In this document: positions 1 through 7,451 of the stretch, piece by piece | Numbering within the stretch: position 1 is the stretch's first letter | Layout: the number at the start of each line of letters is the position of its first letter | Assembly: GCA_050175155.1 (NCBI GenBank) | Contig: JBFXJF010000013.1 | Span: 1-54,131 of the forward strand | Length of the DNA: 54,131 bases | Origin: JBFXJF01 sp050175155 | GTDB taxonomy: Bacteria; Bacillota; Bacilli; Tepidibacillales; Tepidibacillaceae | Reading direction: 5' to 3' | Translations under genes and position numbers: made by a program | The notes under the pieces: generated by a model | What the model was told of the DNA's origin: nothing | Seen by the model: only the letters and a program-made list of their open reading frames with translations | The model's database searches: none

Positions 1-317
1 GTTTTGAAGGCGTAATTAACACCTTCAAGTAATATATTATTTTCGACTAAAACAATCCACAGGAGAAATGTTGAAAGACATAATATATTAAGTAGGATGT
101 ATGATAGTATAGAAAATGAAGTTCGACAAAACTCGAACGACATAAACCAAATGAAGTTCGACTAAATGATTCCACGTCCTGTGGAAACGTCGAACGACTT
201 GCATCCTACAAGTACACAAAGTGCACAAGTCACGCTAAAATGCAAAAGCATTAAGTCGTGCTATGCACACAAAGTGCACAAGTCACGCTAAAATGCAAAA
301 GCATTAAGTCGTGCTAT
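1..317 (+). other. 23S-5S rRNA intergenic spacer
   Basis: No coding region is visible. The stretch ends directly at the 5S rRNA, so it is most simply the 23S-5S spacer; no 23S 3' end is recognisable, so 23S must end before the window. It is rich in inverted repeats: GTAGGATG at 92-99 pairs with CATCCTAC at 202-209, enclosing a GTTCGAC/GTCGAAC stem and a TTCCAC/GTGGAA hairpin. Such nested stems are expected of rRNA processing sites, but that role is inferred. Confidence 0.7.
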
Positions 318-318
318 G
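214..318 (+). repeat. 53-bp tandem direct repeat, two copies
   Basis: Two essentially identical units, 214-266 and 267-318, sit immediately before the 5S rRNA. Each contains a small hairpin (AATGC, loop AAAA, GCATT) nested within CACG/CGTG. The copies lie head to tail with no spacer. Confidence 0.9.
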
Positions 319-436
319 TCTGGTGATGACGGCGGAGGGGACACACGCGTACCCATCCCGAACACGACCGTTAAGCCCTCCAGCGCCGATGGTACTTAGA
401 CCGCAGGGTCTTGGGAGAGTAGGACATTGCCAGGCG
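318..436 (+). rRNA. rrf: 5S ribosomal RNA
   Basis: The sequence carries the 5S signature: the CCGAACACG loop, the AAGC...CAGCGCCGATGGTA region and the AGAGTAGGACATTGCCAGG 3' end. The 5' and 3' ends pair (GTCTGG near 318-323 with CCAGGC near 430-435). The length of about 118 nt is normal. It is the last rRNA gene of an operon whose 16S and 23S lie upstream of the window and is followed by a tRNA cluster. Confidence 0.93.
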
Positions 437-442
437 AATTAT

Positions 443-509
443 AGGTCAGAGGTTAGACTTAGTTGAATCATTTAGTTAATAATTCAACTAACAATCTGAT
501 ATCTGGCCT
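443..509 (+). other. Long hairpin between 5S rRNA and tRNA-Asn
   Basis: TAGTTGAAT and ATTCAACTA form a perfect 9-bp stem, extended by an outer AGGTCAGA/TCTGGCCT pairing. No T-run follows, so it looks like an RNA processing stem rather than a terminator. A TATAAT at 526-531 could give tRNA-Asn its own promoter, but I see no good -35 box. Confidence 0.6.
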
Positions 510-536
510 TCAATTTATTGTATGCTATAATTGTAT

Positions 537-612
537 TCCTTGTTAGCTCAGCTGGTAGAGCACTCGGCTGTTAACCGAGTTGTCGCAGGTTCGAGTCCTG
601 CACGAGGAGCCA
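537..612 (+). tRNA. tRNA-Asn (GTT)
   Basis: Full cloverleaf with a 7-bp acceptor stem, anticodon loop carrying GTT, T-loop GGTTCGAGTCC and encoded CCA. Nearly identical to the copy at 29974-30049. Confidence 0.97.
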
Positions 613-613
613 T

Positions 614-689
614 GCTTCCATAGCTCAGTAGGTAGAGCGCTTCCATGGTAAGGAAGAGGTCACCAGTTCAATTCTGGTTGGAAGCTCCA
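614..689 (+). tRNA. tRNA-Thr (GGT)
   Basis: Acceptor GCTTCCA pairs with TGGAAGC; the anticodon loop ATGGTAA gives GGT; CCA is encoded. It begins one base after the tRNA-Asn CCA. Confidence 0.95.
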
Positions 690-707
690 GGCAGATACTT
701 TTAATAT

Positions 708-782
708 GGCCCGTTGGTCAAGCGGTTAAGACACCGCCCTTTCACGGCGGTAACAGGGGTTCAAGTCCCCTACGGGTCACCA
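708..782 (+). tRNA. tRNA-Glu (TTC)
   Basis: Anticodon loop CTTTCAC gives TTC; CCA is encoded. This gene and its spacer to tRNA-Val are repeated almost unchanged at 30150-30272. Confidence 0.97.
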
Positions 783-830
783 CTACTAGAATAGAAGTAA
801 GATAATATGGTATTATAATTTTTGTATCAT

Positions 831-906
831 GGACGATTAGCTCAGCTGGGAGAGCACCTGCCTTACAAGCAGGGGGTCGGCGGTTCGATCCCGTCATCGT
901 CCACCA
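831..906 (+). tRNA. tRNA-Val (TAC)
   Basis: Anticodon loop CTTACAA gives TAC; full cloverleaf with encoded CCA. The same gene occurs at 30273-30348. Confidence 0.97.
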
Positions 907-913
907 TTATTTT

Positions 914-989
<76 letters not shown>

Positions 990-993
990 TATG

Positions 994-1060
994 AAATCAT
1001 TTGAATTACGTCGAATAAACTTTTAGTTCAAATGGAGTCTATGTTCCCAAAAGGTTCTCC
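994..1060 (+). repeat. tRNA-linked hairpin element, copy 0 (B type, degenerate)
   Basis: Follows the tRNA-Thr CCA. The arms CATTTGAA and TTCAAATG pair around a loop with the shared ACGTCGAATAAAC core. The 3' end is ...TTCTCCA, a decayed form of the CCA ending seen in complete copies. Confidence 0.65.
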
Positions 1061-1106
1061 ACGATATTTTGCTTTAACGTGGAAGGTTTTAATAGTTATA
1101 TCTTTT

Positions 1107-1191
1107 GGAGGGGTACCAAAGTGGCCAAATGGGGCGGACTGTAAATCCGCTGCGTAATGCTTCGTAGGTTCAAATCCTACCCCCTCCACCA
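1107..1191 (+). tRNA. tRNA-Tyr (GTA)
   Basis: Class II tRNA of 85 nt with a long variable arm. Anticodon loop around ACTGTAAATCC gives GTA; acceptor GGAGGGG pairs with CCCCTCC; encoded CCA. Confidence 0.97.
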
Positions 1192-1256
1192 TATCAATTT
1201 TTTATTGAACACTTTTAAGATTGTTTCAATAAAGATTTTTTATTTCTCCTTTATAC

Positions 1257-1332
1257 GGGCCATTAGCTCAGTCGGTAGAGCACCTGACTTTTAATCAGGG
1301 TGTCACAGGTTCAAATCCTGTATGGCTCACCA
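1257..1332 (+). tRNA. tRNA-Lys (TTT)
   Basis: Anticodon loop CTTTTAA gives TTT; encoded CCA. It pairs with the following tRNA-Leu as a block that recurs in the second cluster. Confidence 0.97.
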
Positions 1333-1341
1333 TATATAAAT

Positions 1342-1423
1342 GCGGGTGTGGCGGAACGGCAGACGCACTAGACTTAGGATCTAGCGCTTAGGCGTGGGGG
1401 TTCAAATCCCTTCACCCGCACCA
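1342..1423 (+). tRNA. tRNA-Leu (TAG)
   Basis: Class II tRNA of 82 nt. Anticodon loop CTTAGGA gives TAG; variable arm present; encoded CCA. The same gene occurs at 30711-30792. Confidence 0.97.
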
Positions 1424-1429
1424 TATTAA

Positions 1430-1494
1430 ATTTCGAGAACTACGTAGATTATGCATCTAAGTTCGAGAAAATCAGTGTACTCTTGAGTGCACCA
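1430..1494 (+). repeat. tRNA-linked hairpin element, copy 1 (A type)
   Basis: The arms TTTCGAGAAC and GTTCGAGAAA pair except for a central GA/GA tandem mismatch. A second hairpin follows (GTGTACTC, TT, GAGTGCAC), and the element ends in ACCA like a tRNA 3' end. Confidence 0.85.
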
Positions 1495-1497
1495 TAT

Positions 1498-1568
1498 AAA
1501 ACTCATTTGAACAACGTTGATTTAAGTTCTAGCTCAAATGAAATCAGCGTGCCCGAGAGGGTGCACCA
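1498..1568 (+). repeat. tRNA-linked hairpin element, copy 2 (B type)
   Basis: The arms TCATTTGAAC and GCTCAAATGA pair around the shared loop. The second hairpin is GTGCCC, GAGA, GGGTGC, followed by ACCA. It sits directly after copy 1. Confidence 0.85.
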
Positions 1569-1573
1569 TATTA

Positions 1574-1628
1574 AATTTCGAGAACAACGTTGATTAAGCA
1601 TCTAAGTTCGAGAAAATCAGCGTACTCT
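1574..1628 (+). repeat. tRNA-linked hairpin element, copy 3 (A type, 3' truncated)
   Basis: The same TTTCGAGAAC/GTTCGAGAAA arms as copy 1. The sequence stops matching within the second hairpin, just before tRNA-Gly, and the CCA end is lost. Confidence 0.8.
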
Positions 1629-1644
1629 AATTTTAAATAAATAT

Positions 1645-1719
1645 GCGGACGTAGCTCAGTGGTAGAGCATCGCCTTGCCAAGGCGAGGGTCGCGAGTTCG
1701 AATCTCGTCGTCCGCTCCA
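1645..1719 (+). tRNA. tRNA-Gly (GCC)
   Basis: Anticodon loop TTGCCAA gives GCC; acceptor GCGGACG pairs with CGTCCGC; encoded CCA. Confidence 0.97.
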
Positions 1720-1745
1720 AAAAAAATGTGTCATGGGAAATATAA

Positions 1746-1822
1746 GTGCCCTTAGCTCAGCTGGATAGAGTGTCTGACTTCGAATCAGAAGGTCGTGAGT
1801 TCGAATCTCTCAGGGCGCACCA
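1746..1822 (+). tRNA. tRNA-Arg (TCG)
   Basis: The loop CTTCGAA gives TCG as written, which reads CGN codons. Acceptor GTGCCCT pairs with AGGGCGC with one wobble; encoded CCA. Confidence 0.93.
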
Positions 1823-1868
1823 TTATATAAGAGTTAAGAATATGGCACTTACTTTTAATATTTTTTTA

Positions 1869-1945
1869 CGGGATGTGGCTCAGCTTGGTAGAGTACCTGG
1901 TTTGGGACCAGGGGGTCGCAGGTTCAAATCCTGTCATCCCGACCA
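1869..1945 (+). tRNA. tRNA-Pro (TGG)
   Basis: Anticodon loop TTTGGGA gives TGG; encoded CCA. It differs from the copy at 31094-31170 by a T in the D stem (GAGT instead of GAGC), making a G-U pair. Confidence 0.96.
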
Positions 1946-1969
1946 TTCTTATTCTTAATTATCGTTTAT

Positions 1970-2043
1970 GCGGGTGTAGTTCAATGGTAGAACTCCAGCC
2001 TTCCAAGCTGATAGCGTGGGTTCGATTCCCATCACCCGCTCCA
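1970..2043 (+). tRNA. tRNA-Gly (TCC)
   Basis: Anticodon loop CTTCCAA gives TCC; acceptor GCGGGTG pairs with CACCCGC; encoded CCA. The same gene occurs at 31198-31271. It is the last tRNA of cluster 1. Confidence 0.97.
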
Positions 2044-2049
2044 TTAAAT

Positions 2050-2114
2050 ATTTCGAGTACAACGTCGAACATACATCTTTGTTCGAGAAAATCAGTGTAC
2101 TCTCGAGTGCTCCA
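2050..2114 (+). repeat. tRNA-linked hairpin element, copy 4 (A type)
   Basis: The arms TTTCGAGTAC and GTTCGAGAAA, then the hairpin GTGTACTC, TC, GAGTGCTC, ending in TCCA. It follows the tRNA-Gly CCA. Confidence 0.82.
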
Positions 2115-2118
2115 TTAA

Positions 2119-2185
2119 ATATTCGAGAACTGCGTCGAATAAACTTCTAAGCTCGAGAAGATTCGCGTGCCCGGGATGGTGCTCT
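2119..2185 (+). repeat. tRNA-linked hairpin element, copy 5 (A type, decayed end)
   Basis: The arms ATTCGAGAAC and GCTCGAGAAG, then GTGCCC...GGTGCTCTA. The CCA is degraded to CTA. It is the last copy before the terminator at 2235. Confidence 0.7.
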
Positions 2186-2234
2186 ATATATAAATTAGCG
2201 AGCTTTTTTGAGAATTATCTAGGTTTTAAAATAT

Positions 2235-2257
2235 AACCCGAAAGGGTTTTTTGTTTT
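2235..2257 (+). terminator. Terminator of rRNA/tRNA operon 1
   Basis: AACCC and GGGTT with a GAAA loop, followed by TTTTTTGTTTT. From here to 2408 there is only AT-rich sequence; a weak TTGATA (2337) and TAAAAT (2359) pair with 16-bp spacing could be the arginase promoter. Confidence 0.85.
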
Positions 2258-2408
2258 ATGGAGATAATAATAATAATTAATAATTTTATTAAATTTTCAG
2301 AATATTTAGTATTTTTTTAGCTTTATTATTTTATTTTTGATAGAATTATAATAATAGATAAAATTATATTTATTAGATGTAGTTTAGTTAATGGAGGATA
2401 AATAAAAT

Positions 2409-3308
2409 ATGCAAAAGGATATTTCGATAATTGGAGTGCCATTAGATTTAGGAGCTAATAGAAGAGGAGTTGACATGGGTCCTAGTGCAATAAGGTACGC
2501 AAATGTTAAGGAGAGATTAGAAAGCTCTGGTTATGATGTTGTTGACCATGGCAATATATATGTGCCCACTCCCAATGAAAGTAAAATTGAAAACACGAAG
2601 AATAGATATTTAGAAGAAGTAAAAATGGTTAATGATGAACTAGCTAATTTAACAGCAAATGTATTAGAAAAAGGAAGATTTCCATTAATCTTAGGTGGAG
2701 ATCATAGTATTGGAATAGGTACCATTGCTGGAATAGCTAAACAGAAAAAAGATTTTGGAGTAATATGGATTGATGCGCATGGAGATTTAAATACTTCTGA
2801 GACATCGCCATCAGGTAATATACATGGTATGTCACTGGCAGTAAGTTTGGGTTATGGACACCCTGATTTAGTAAACATTTTAGGATTTGCCCCTAAAATT
2901 AAACCCGAAAATGTTGTAATAATTGGAGCAAGACATTTAGATAAGGGGGAAAAAGAATTAATAAAAAGGCTTGGAATCAAAGTATTAACTATGCATGAAA
3001 TAGACAGATTGGGAATGACAAAAGTGATGGAAGAAGCAATACTTCATTTGAGAAAAAACAATGCTGGCGTTCACCTTAGTTTTGATATAGATGGTCTGGA
3101 TCCAATTGATGCTCCGGGTGTTGGTACGCCGATAACTGGCGGTATAACATATCGAGAGGGACACCTAGCAATGGAAATGTTAGCAGAGGAAGGTTTCTTA
3201 ATATCTGCTGAATTTGTTGAAGTAAATCCTATATTGGATCATCGGAATAAAACAGCCGAGGTTGTAGTTGGGTTAATAAATTCAGTTCTTGGTGAAAAAT
3301 TGTTATAA
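2409..3308 (+). CDS. rocF: Arginase
   Basis: This enzyme hydrolyses L-arginine to ornithine and urea in the cytoplasm. The 299-residue protein is close to Bacillus RocF over its whole length. Manganese ligands of the ureohydrolase fold are visible: His99 in GGDHS, Asp122, His124 and Asp126 in DAHGDLN, and Asp226 and Asp228 in SFDIDGLDP. The SPSGNIHG segment and the arginase-type C-terminus (SAEFVEVNPILDH) favour arginase over agmatinase. The ATG start has a GGAGG-type site about 10 bases upstream. It stands alone between the tRNA cluster and the TPP riboswitch; in Bacillus rocF also lies near sigW. No urea or ornithine genes lie beside it. Confidence 0.95.
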   Translation: MQKDISIIGVPLDLGANRRGVDMGPSAIRYANVKERLESSGYDVVDHGNIYVPTPNESKIENTKNRYLEEVKMVNDELANLTANVLEKGRFPLILGGDHSIGIGTIAGIAKQKKDFGVIWIDAHGDLNTSETSPSGNIHGMSLAVSLGYGHPDLVNILGFAPKIKPENVVIIGARHLDKGEKELIKRLGIKVLTMHEIDRLGMTKVMEEAILHLRKNNAGVHLSFDIDGLDPIDAPGVGTPITGGITYREGHLAMEMLAEEGFLISAEFVEVNPILDHRNKTAEVVVGLINSVLGEKLL

Positions 3309-3337
3309 TATAATTATTAATTCTATAATTTAAATAT

Positions 3338-3365
3338 TTGACAAATAACATTTTAGTGTTAACAT
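3338..3365 (+). promoter_or_regulatory. Probable sigma-A promoter of the thi operon
   Basis: TTGACA at 3338-3343 and TAACAT at 3360-3365 with 16-bp spacing lie just upstream of the TPP riboswitch. The -10 box is imperfect. Confidence 0.5.
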
Positions 3366-3384
3366 AAAAGATAATTAAATAGAA

Positions 3385-3475
3385 TAGGGGAGCTAGTAAA
3401 CTTGGCTGAGAGGGTATTAACTTAAAAATACCGACCCATAACCTGATCTGGATAATGCCAGCGGAGGGAATGTTA
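3385..3475 (+). ncRNA. TPP riboswitch (THI element)
   Basis: The conserved pieces are in the right order: GGGGAGC, GGCTGAGAGGG, then GACCC and the AACCTGATCTGGATAATG core with GCGGAGGGAA. TPP binding normally switches off the genes downstream. It precedes an ABC transporter of the ThiXYZ type and is followed by an intrinsic terminator, which fits transcriptional attenuation. Confidence 0.96.
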
Positions 3476-3502
3476 TAATATGTTTAATATCGACGAACTC
3501 TC

Positions 3503-3530
3503 AAGCTGACCAATCAGGTTAGCTTTTTAT
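3503..3530 (+). terminator. Riboswitch-controlled terminator
   Basis: AAGCTGACC and GGTTAGCTT pair around AATCA and are followed by TTTTTAT. It lies between the TPP aptamer and the first transporter gene, so it is the likely OFF-state terminator. Confidence 0.85.
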
Positions 3531-3649
3531 TTGTATTAAAGACTTATTTGATAATAATTTATAATTGCTTGTGATATGGCTATTGATGAAATTAGAGAAT
3601 TATGGGTAACAATTGAGGAGTAAATTAGTCAATATCGGAGTTGATAAAT

Positions 3650-4411
3650 ATGTTTTATATAAGAAAAAATAGACCTGCTATTATAACAGTGGTCGTTGCA
3701 TTAATACTCTGGGAAGGGTTTGTGTGGTTATTTAAGCCGTCACAATGGATATTACCCCCACCAACGGCAATTTTTGAAGCATTAATTAACAATAGAAGCG
3801 TTATTTTAACCAATGCGTGGGTTACTTTATATGAAGCTTTATTAGGGTTTGGATTAGCAATAATATTTTCGCTTTTTATAGCTATTTTAATGGATTTTTT
3901 TTCGGCTATAAAAAAAGGAATATATCCTATTCTAGTTGCTTCACAAACTATTCCAATATTCGCGATAGCACCATTATTATTTATTTGGTTTGGTTTTGGT
4001 ATATTACCTAAGATTATTATAGTTGCTTTAGTGGATTTTTTTCCAATTGTAATAAATTTAACAGATGGATTAAATAGTGCTGATAAAGGGCTAATTAAAT
4101 TACTAAAATCAATGAATGCTTCAAAATGGCAAGTATTTAAAAAAGTAAAATTTCCTTCAGCTCTTCCATACTTTTTCTCCGGTTTAAGAATTGCTGCTAC
4201 TTATAGTGTGATGGGGGCAGTGATTGGTGAATGGATAATTGCAAGTAAAGGATTAGGGTTGTATATAAAAAATACATTTAATTCATTCCTAACTGATCAA
4301 GTATTTGCAGGAATTCTAGTTATAATAGCAATAAGCATTATGTTATATGGCATTGTAGTTTTTCTTGAAAGAATAACAATTCCTTGGAATAAAAGTGAAG
4401 AGGGAAGTTAA
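3650..4411 (+). CDS. thiX: ABC transporter permease, thiamine-precursor type
   Basis: Membrane component of an importer, 253 residues with about six hydrophobic spans. It carries the inner-membrane EAA-type loop (near SMNASKWQVFKKVKFPSALP) that docks onto the ATPase and belongs to the SsuC/TauC/ThiX permease family. The TPP riboswitch upstream and the NMT1-like binding protein next to it point to formylaminopyrimidine or hydroxymethylpyrimidine uptake; the exact substrate is inferred. ATG at 3650 is chosen because GGAG lies nine bases upstream; an in-frame TTG at 3641 directly abuts that site and is less likely. Operon order is permease, binding protein, ATPase. Confidence 0.85.
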   Translation: MFYIRKNRPAIITVVVALILWEGFVWLFKPSQWILPPPTAIFEALINNRSVILTNAWVTLYEALLGFGLAIIFSLFIAILMDFFSAIKKGIYPILVASQTIPIFAIAPLLFIWFGFGILPKIIIVALVDFFPIVINLTDGLNSADKGLIKLLKSMNASKWQVFKKVKFPSALPYFFSGLRIAATYSVMGAVIGEWIIASKGLGLYIKNTFNSFLTDQVFAGILVIIAISIMLYGIVVFLERITIPWNKSEEGS

Positions 4412-4434
4412 ATTATTTATTAGGAGATGTGGAT

Positions 4435-5409
4435 ATGAAAAAAACGGCTTTATCTGCAATTGCGGCTTTGTTAATATTTATTATACTAAGTGGTTGTTCG
4501 AACGAAAAAAAAGAAGATATAACAATAATGTTAGATTGGACACCTAATACTAATCATACGGGTTTATACGTGGCAATAAAAAATGGGTACTATGATGATC
4601 AGGGCTTAAAAGTTACAATAATTCAGGCAACTGGTGGAAATACTGCCCAAATAGTTGCTTCAGGCAAGGCAGAGTTTGGAATTAGTTATCAGGAAGAAGT
4701 TACATATGCTAGAACAAATCAAATACCTATAGTTTCTATAGCTACCATTATACAACATAACACTTCTGGTTTTGCTTCCCCTAAAGATAAAGAAATAACT
4801 AACCCTAAAGATTTTGAAGGTAAAACTTATGGCGGATGGGGATCTCCAATAGAGAGTGCAGTAATTAAATCTATTATGGAGAAAAATGGCGGAGATATAA
4901 GTAAGGTTGAATTTGTAAATTCAGGTGCTGCCGATTTTTTTACAGCAACAACACAAGATATCGATTTTGAATGGATATATTATGGGTGGACAGGAATAGA
5001 GGCGGAATTAAGAAATTACCCTATAAATTATATTGAATTAGCAAAATTGGATTCACAATTGGATTTTTATACTCCTGTAATTATTACAAGCGAAAGTTAT
5101 ATTAAAGAAAACACTGATACAATAAAGAAATTTATGGAAGCTACTACTCAAGGGTATGAATTCGCAATACAAAACCCAGAGGAAGCGGCAAGAATATTAA
5201 CCGAAAGCGTATCCGGAATTAACAAAGAATTAGTTTTAGAAAGTCAAATTTGGTTAAGTCAAAAGTATCAAGAGGATTCGAAACAATGGGGAATTCAAGA
5301 AAGTCATATATGGGAAAACTATGCAAAATGGATGTATGATCAAAAACTTATAACCAAGTTATTTAGTGTAGATGAGGCTTTTACAAATGACTTTCTACCA
5401 GAGAGATAG
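4435..5409 (+). CDS. thiY: Substrate-binding lipoprotein, ThiY/NMT1 family
   Basis: Extracellular solute-binding lipoprotein of 324 residues. A signal peptide ends in the lipobox LSGC, so Cys is lipidated and the protein is tethered outside the membrane. The N-terminal DWTPNTNHTGLYVA is the hallmark of the ThiY/THI5 family, which binds thiamine pyrimidine precursors. The GGNTAQIVASGKAEFG region is also typical. ATG at 4435 has TAGGAG eight bases upstream; an in-frame GTG at 4429 lies too near it. It is co-transcribed with the permease and the ATPase under the TPP riboswitch. Confidence 0.87.
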   Translation: MKKTALSAIAALLIFIILSGCSNEKKEDITIMLDWTPNTNHTGLYVAIKNGYYDDQGLKVTIIQATGGNTAQIVASGKAEFGISYQEEVTYARTNQIPIVSIATIIQHNTSGFASPKDKEITNPKDFEGKTYGGWGSPIESAVIKSIMEKNGGDISKVEFVNSGAADFFTATTQDIDFEWIYYGWTGIEAELRNYPINYIELAKLDSQLDFYTPVIITSESYIKENTDTIKKFMEATTQGYEFAIQNPEEAARILTESVSGINKELVLESQIWLSQKYQEDSKQWGIQESHIWENYAKWMYDQKLITKLFSVDEAFTNDFLPER

Positions 5410-5420
5410 GAGATTATACA

Positions 5421-6185
5421 TTGTATAAAAGCATTAAAATGGAGTTAAAAAGTTTATATAAAGAATATCCTCTTGAATCAGGAAAAAAGTTTGAAACGCT
5501 TCAGAATATAAACATGTCGATTAGTAAAGGTACTTTTATTTCAATTATTGGGCCCAGTGGCTGCGGAAAGAGTACATTATTCAATATAATAAGTGGATTA
5601 GAATCGCCAACAAGTGGTGAAGTTTTTTTAAATGGCGATATAATAATTAACAAAAAAGGTTTAGTTTCGTACATGCCACAGAAAGATTATTTGTTACCTT
5701 GGAGAAGTGTACTAGATAATATTATTCTTGGAATGGAGATTAAGGGAATTAAAAGAAAAGAAGCTAGAGAAATTGCAAGAAATTATCTTGAGCCATTTGG
5801 ACTCGAAGGATTCGAAAATGAGCTTCCTTCATCCTTATCAGGGGGTATGAGACAAAGGGCGGCTTTATTGAGAACAATATTATTAAAAAATGATGTACTG
5901 CTATTAGATGAACCGTTTGGGGCATTAGATGAGATTACCAGAATTTACATGCAGCAGTGGTTATTAGGAATTTGGGAGAAGTACAGACATACAATAGTTT
6001 TTGTTACACATAGTATAGATGAGGCCATTTTTTTATCAGATATAGTTTATGTTTTATCACCCAGACCCGCAAGGATAAAGTACAAAATGGAAGTTAATTT
6101 GCCGCGCCCTAGACAGTCAAAAATGATGACAGAAAAAAATTTTTCAGACTATAAAAAAAAATTGTTTGATGAATTAACTAACTAA
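5421..6185 (+). CDS. thiZ: ABC transporter ATPase, ThiZ type
   Basis: Cytoplasmic ATPase of the thiamine-precursor importer, 254 residues. Visible motifs are Walker A GPSGCGKST, the Q-loop in MPQKDYLLPW, the signature LSGGMRQR, Walker B LLLDEPFGALDE and the switch histidine in VTHS. It is of the SsuB/TauB/ThiZ type. The start is TTG at 5421, eight bases after a GGAG that overlaps the stop of the binding-protein gene; a later ATG at 5439 has no ribosome binding site. It is the last gene of the operon. Confidence 0.87.
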   Translation: MYKSIKMELKSLYKEYPLESGKKFETLQNINMSISKGTFISIIGPSGCGKSTLFNIISGLESPTSGEVFLNGDIIINKKGLVSYMPQKDYLLPWRSVLDNIILGMEIKGIKRKEAREIARNYLEPFGLEGFENELPSSLSGGMRQRAALLRTILLKNDVLLLDEPFGALDEITRIYMQQWLLGIWEKYRHTIVFVTHSIDEAIFLSDIVYVLSPRPARIKYKMEVNLPRPRQSKMMTEKNFSDYKKKLFDELTN

Positions 6186-6276
6186 ATAAAATACAAGTGT
6201 AGTAAGTGTAATTTTTCACAAAATATATGTTAAAATGTAATAAGAAACAAAAATATAAAAAAGGAAGAGGAGAAAA

Positions 6277-7266
6277 ATGAGAAAACTATTAATTATAATT
6301 TTAATGCTTCTTGTTGCACTTTCCACAGGATGTAGTGAAGATACAAAAACTGCTAAACAAATATTTGCAGACTCTATAGATAATCGTGCAGCAATCAATA
6401 GTACAACATTTAGCGGGAAAATGGACGTAACTATAGATTCAAATTTGGAAATGGAAGCAGACGTAGCAGCTTCACCACTGCTAATGCTTAATCAATTTAG
6501 CATAGCATTTAGTGGAAAAGGAAATGACGACCCATTACAAATGGAAATAGACACTACAATGACGACTAATATGCAGGGGATGGATTTAGAATTTAAAGTT
6601 CCTATGTTTTCCAAGGATGATGCATTATATATCAAGGTACCAGAAATGATGAAGTCGATGATTACATTAGATAAAGATTATTTAATAGCAGATATTTCTA
6701 GTGAGATTTCAGCAGAAGATAAAACAGAACTACAAAATTTGTCCAGTATAGTACTTAAAGATATTGACGATAGCAGTTTTGCAAAATTAGATGGAAGTTC
6801 ATACTCTATTAAGGATGCTAAAGTTGGGGATGTAGTTGCAGTAAGCATAACTCAAGAAGGCATAAAAAATTTTTTGGATAAGTTTATGATTGATGGGCTA
6901 CCAGAAGTAATCAATTTTATTGATAAGAAGTCATTAACAGAGGAACAGGAAGTAAAATTTGAAGAGTTTAAGTTGGGAATAGAGAATAAAACAATAAGTG
7001 CAGATACAATATTTAATGATATTAGTAAAAAATTAACAGTAAATAAGTTTGAGATGATTAATGTTTATGATAAAGACGGATTTTTGCGCGAGATAATTTT
7101 TGATGTTGATGTAACAATGATAGATGAAGAAAAGGGAAATTCAAATTTAGTAATTAAAGGCGAGTGTGTTATAGAAACTATAAATAAAGAATTACAGTTT
7201 GAGATGCAAATACCTTCTATAGATCAAACTGCGAAAATAGAAGAATTAGATTTAATCCAAAAGTAA
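6277..7266 (+). CDS. Predicted lipoprotein, LppX/DUF6612-like
   Basis: The 329-residue protein has a signal peptide ending in STGC, so it should be a membrane-anchored lipoprotein on the outer face. The mature part resembles the loose LppX/LolA-like group (DUF6612-type), with repeated Met-rich segments such as MEIDTTMTTNMQGMDLEFKV. No catalytic motif is visible, so a binding or carrier role is only a guess. A strong AGAGGAG site precedes the ATG. It lies alone between the thi operon and the sigma gene, with its own terminator. Confidence 0.65.
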   Translation: MRKLLIIILMLLVALSTGCSEDTKTAKQIFADSIDNRAAINSTTFSGKMDVTIDSNLEMEADVAASPLLMLNQFSIAFSGKGNDDPLQMEIDTTMTTNMQGMDLEFKVPMFSKDDALYIKVPEMMKSMITLDKDYLIADISSEISAEDKTELQNLSSIVLKDIDDSSFAKLDGSSYSIKDAKVGDVVAVSITQEGIKNFLDKFMIDGLPEVINFIDKKSLTEEQEVKFEEFKLGIENKTISADTIFNDISKKLTVNKFEMINVYDKDGFLREIIFDVDVTMIDEEKGNSNLVIKGECVIETINKELQFEMQIPSIDQTAKIEELDLIQK

Positions 7267-7296
7267 CGAACAACTATAAAAATTTTAACATTTTGT

Positions 7297-7327
7297 AGGA
7301 AGCACTCAAAGAGTGTTTCCTTTTTTA
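7297..7327 (+). terminator. Intrinsic terminator after the lipoprotein gene
   Basis: GGAAGCACTC and GAGTGTTTCC pair around AAA, followed by TTTTTTA. Confidence 0.9.
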
Positions 7328-7451
7328 TTAACAAGAAAATTATTGAGTATTTATGATATACAAGATATTATTAATAATTATTAAAGTCATAAGATTGGAT
7401 TAACAAGAATCATGAAAGTGTTGGTGTTTTAAAATTATGGAGGCATATTTA

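Noticed and set aside
1498..1568. Degenerate tRNA gene, because of its length near 70 and the CCA end
   Set aside because: The 5' and 3' ends cannot form an acceptor stem and there is no anticodon arm; the fold is two hairpins.
1430..1628. CRISPR-like regular repeats
   Set aside because: The repeats are contiguous with no unique spacers of constant length, sit only between tRNAs, and no cas gene is in the window.
1746..2118. Two overlapping ORFs of 70 and 81 codons across the tRNA genes
   Set aside because: They lie over tRNA-Arg, tRNA-Pro and tRNA-Gly and have no ribosome binding sites; they are by-products of tRNA sequence.
3576..3623. 15-codon ORF (MAIDEIRELWVTIEE) before the thi permease gene
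   Set aside because: No ribosome binding site and no recognisable family; may be a leftover fragment but too short to support.
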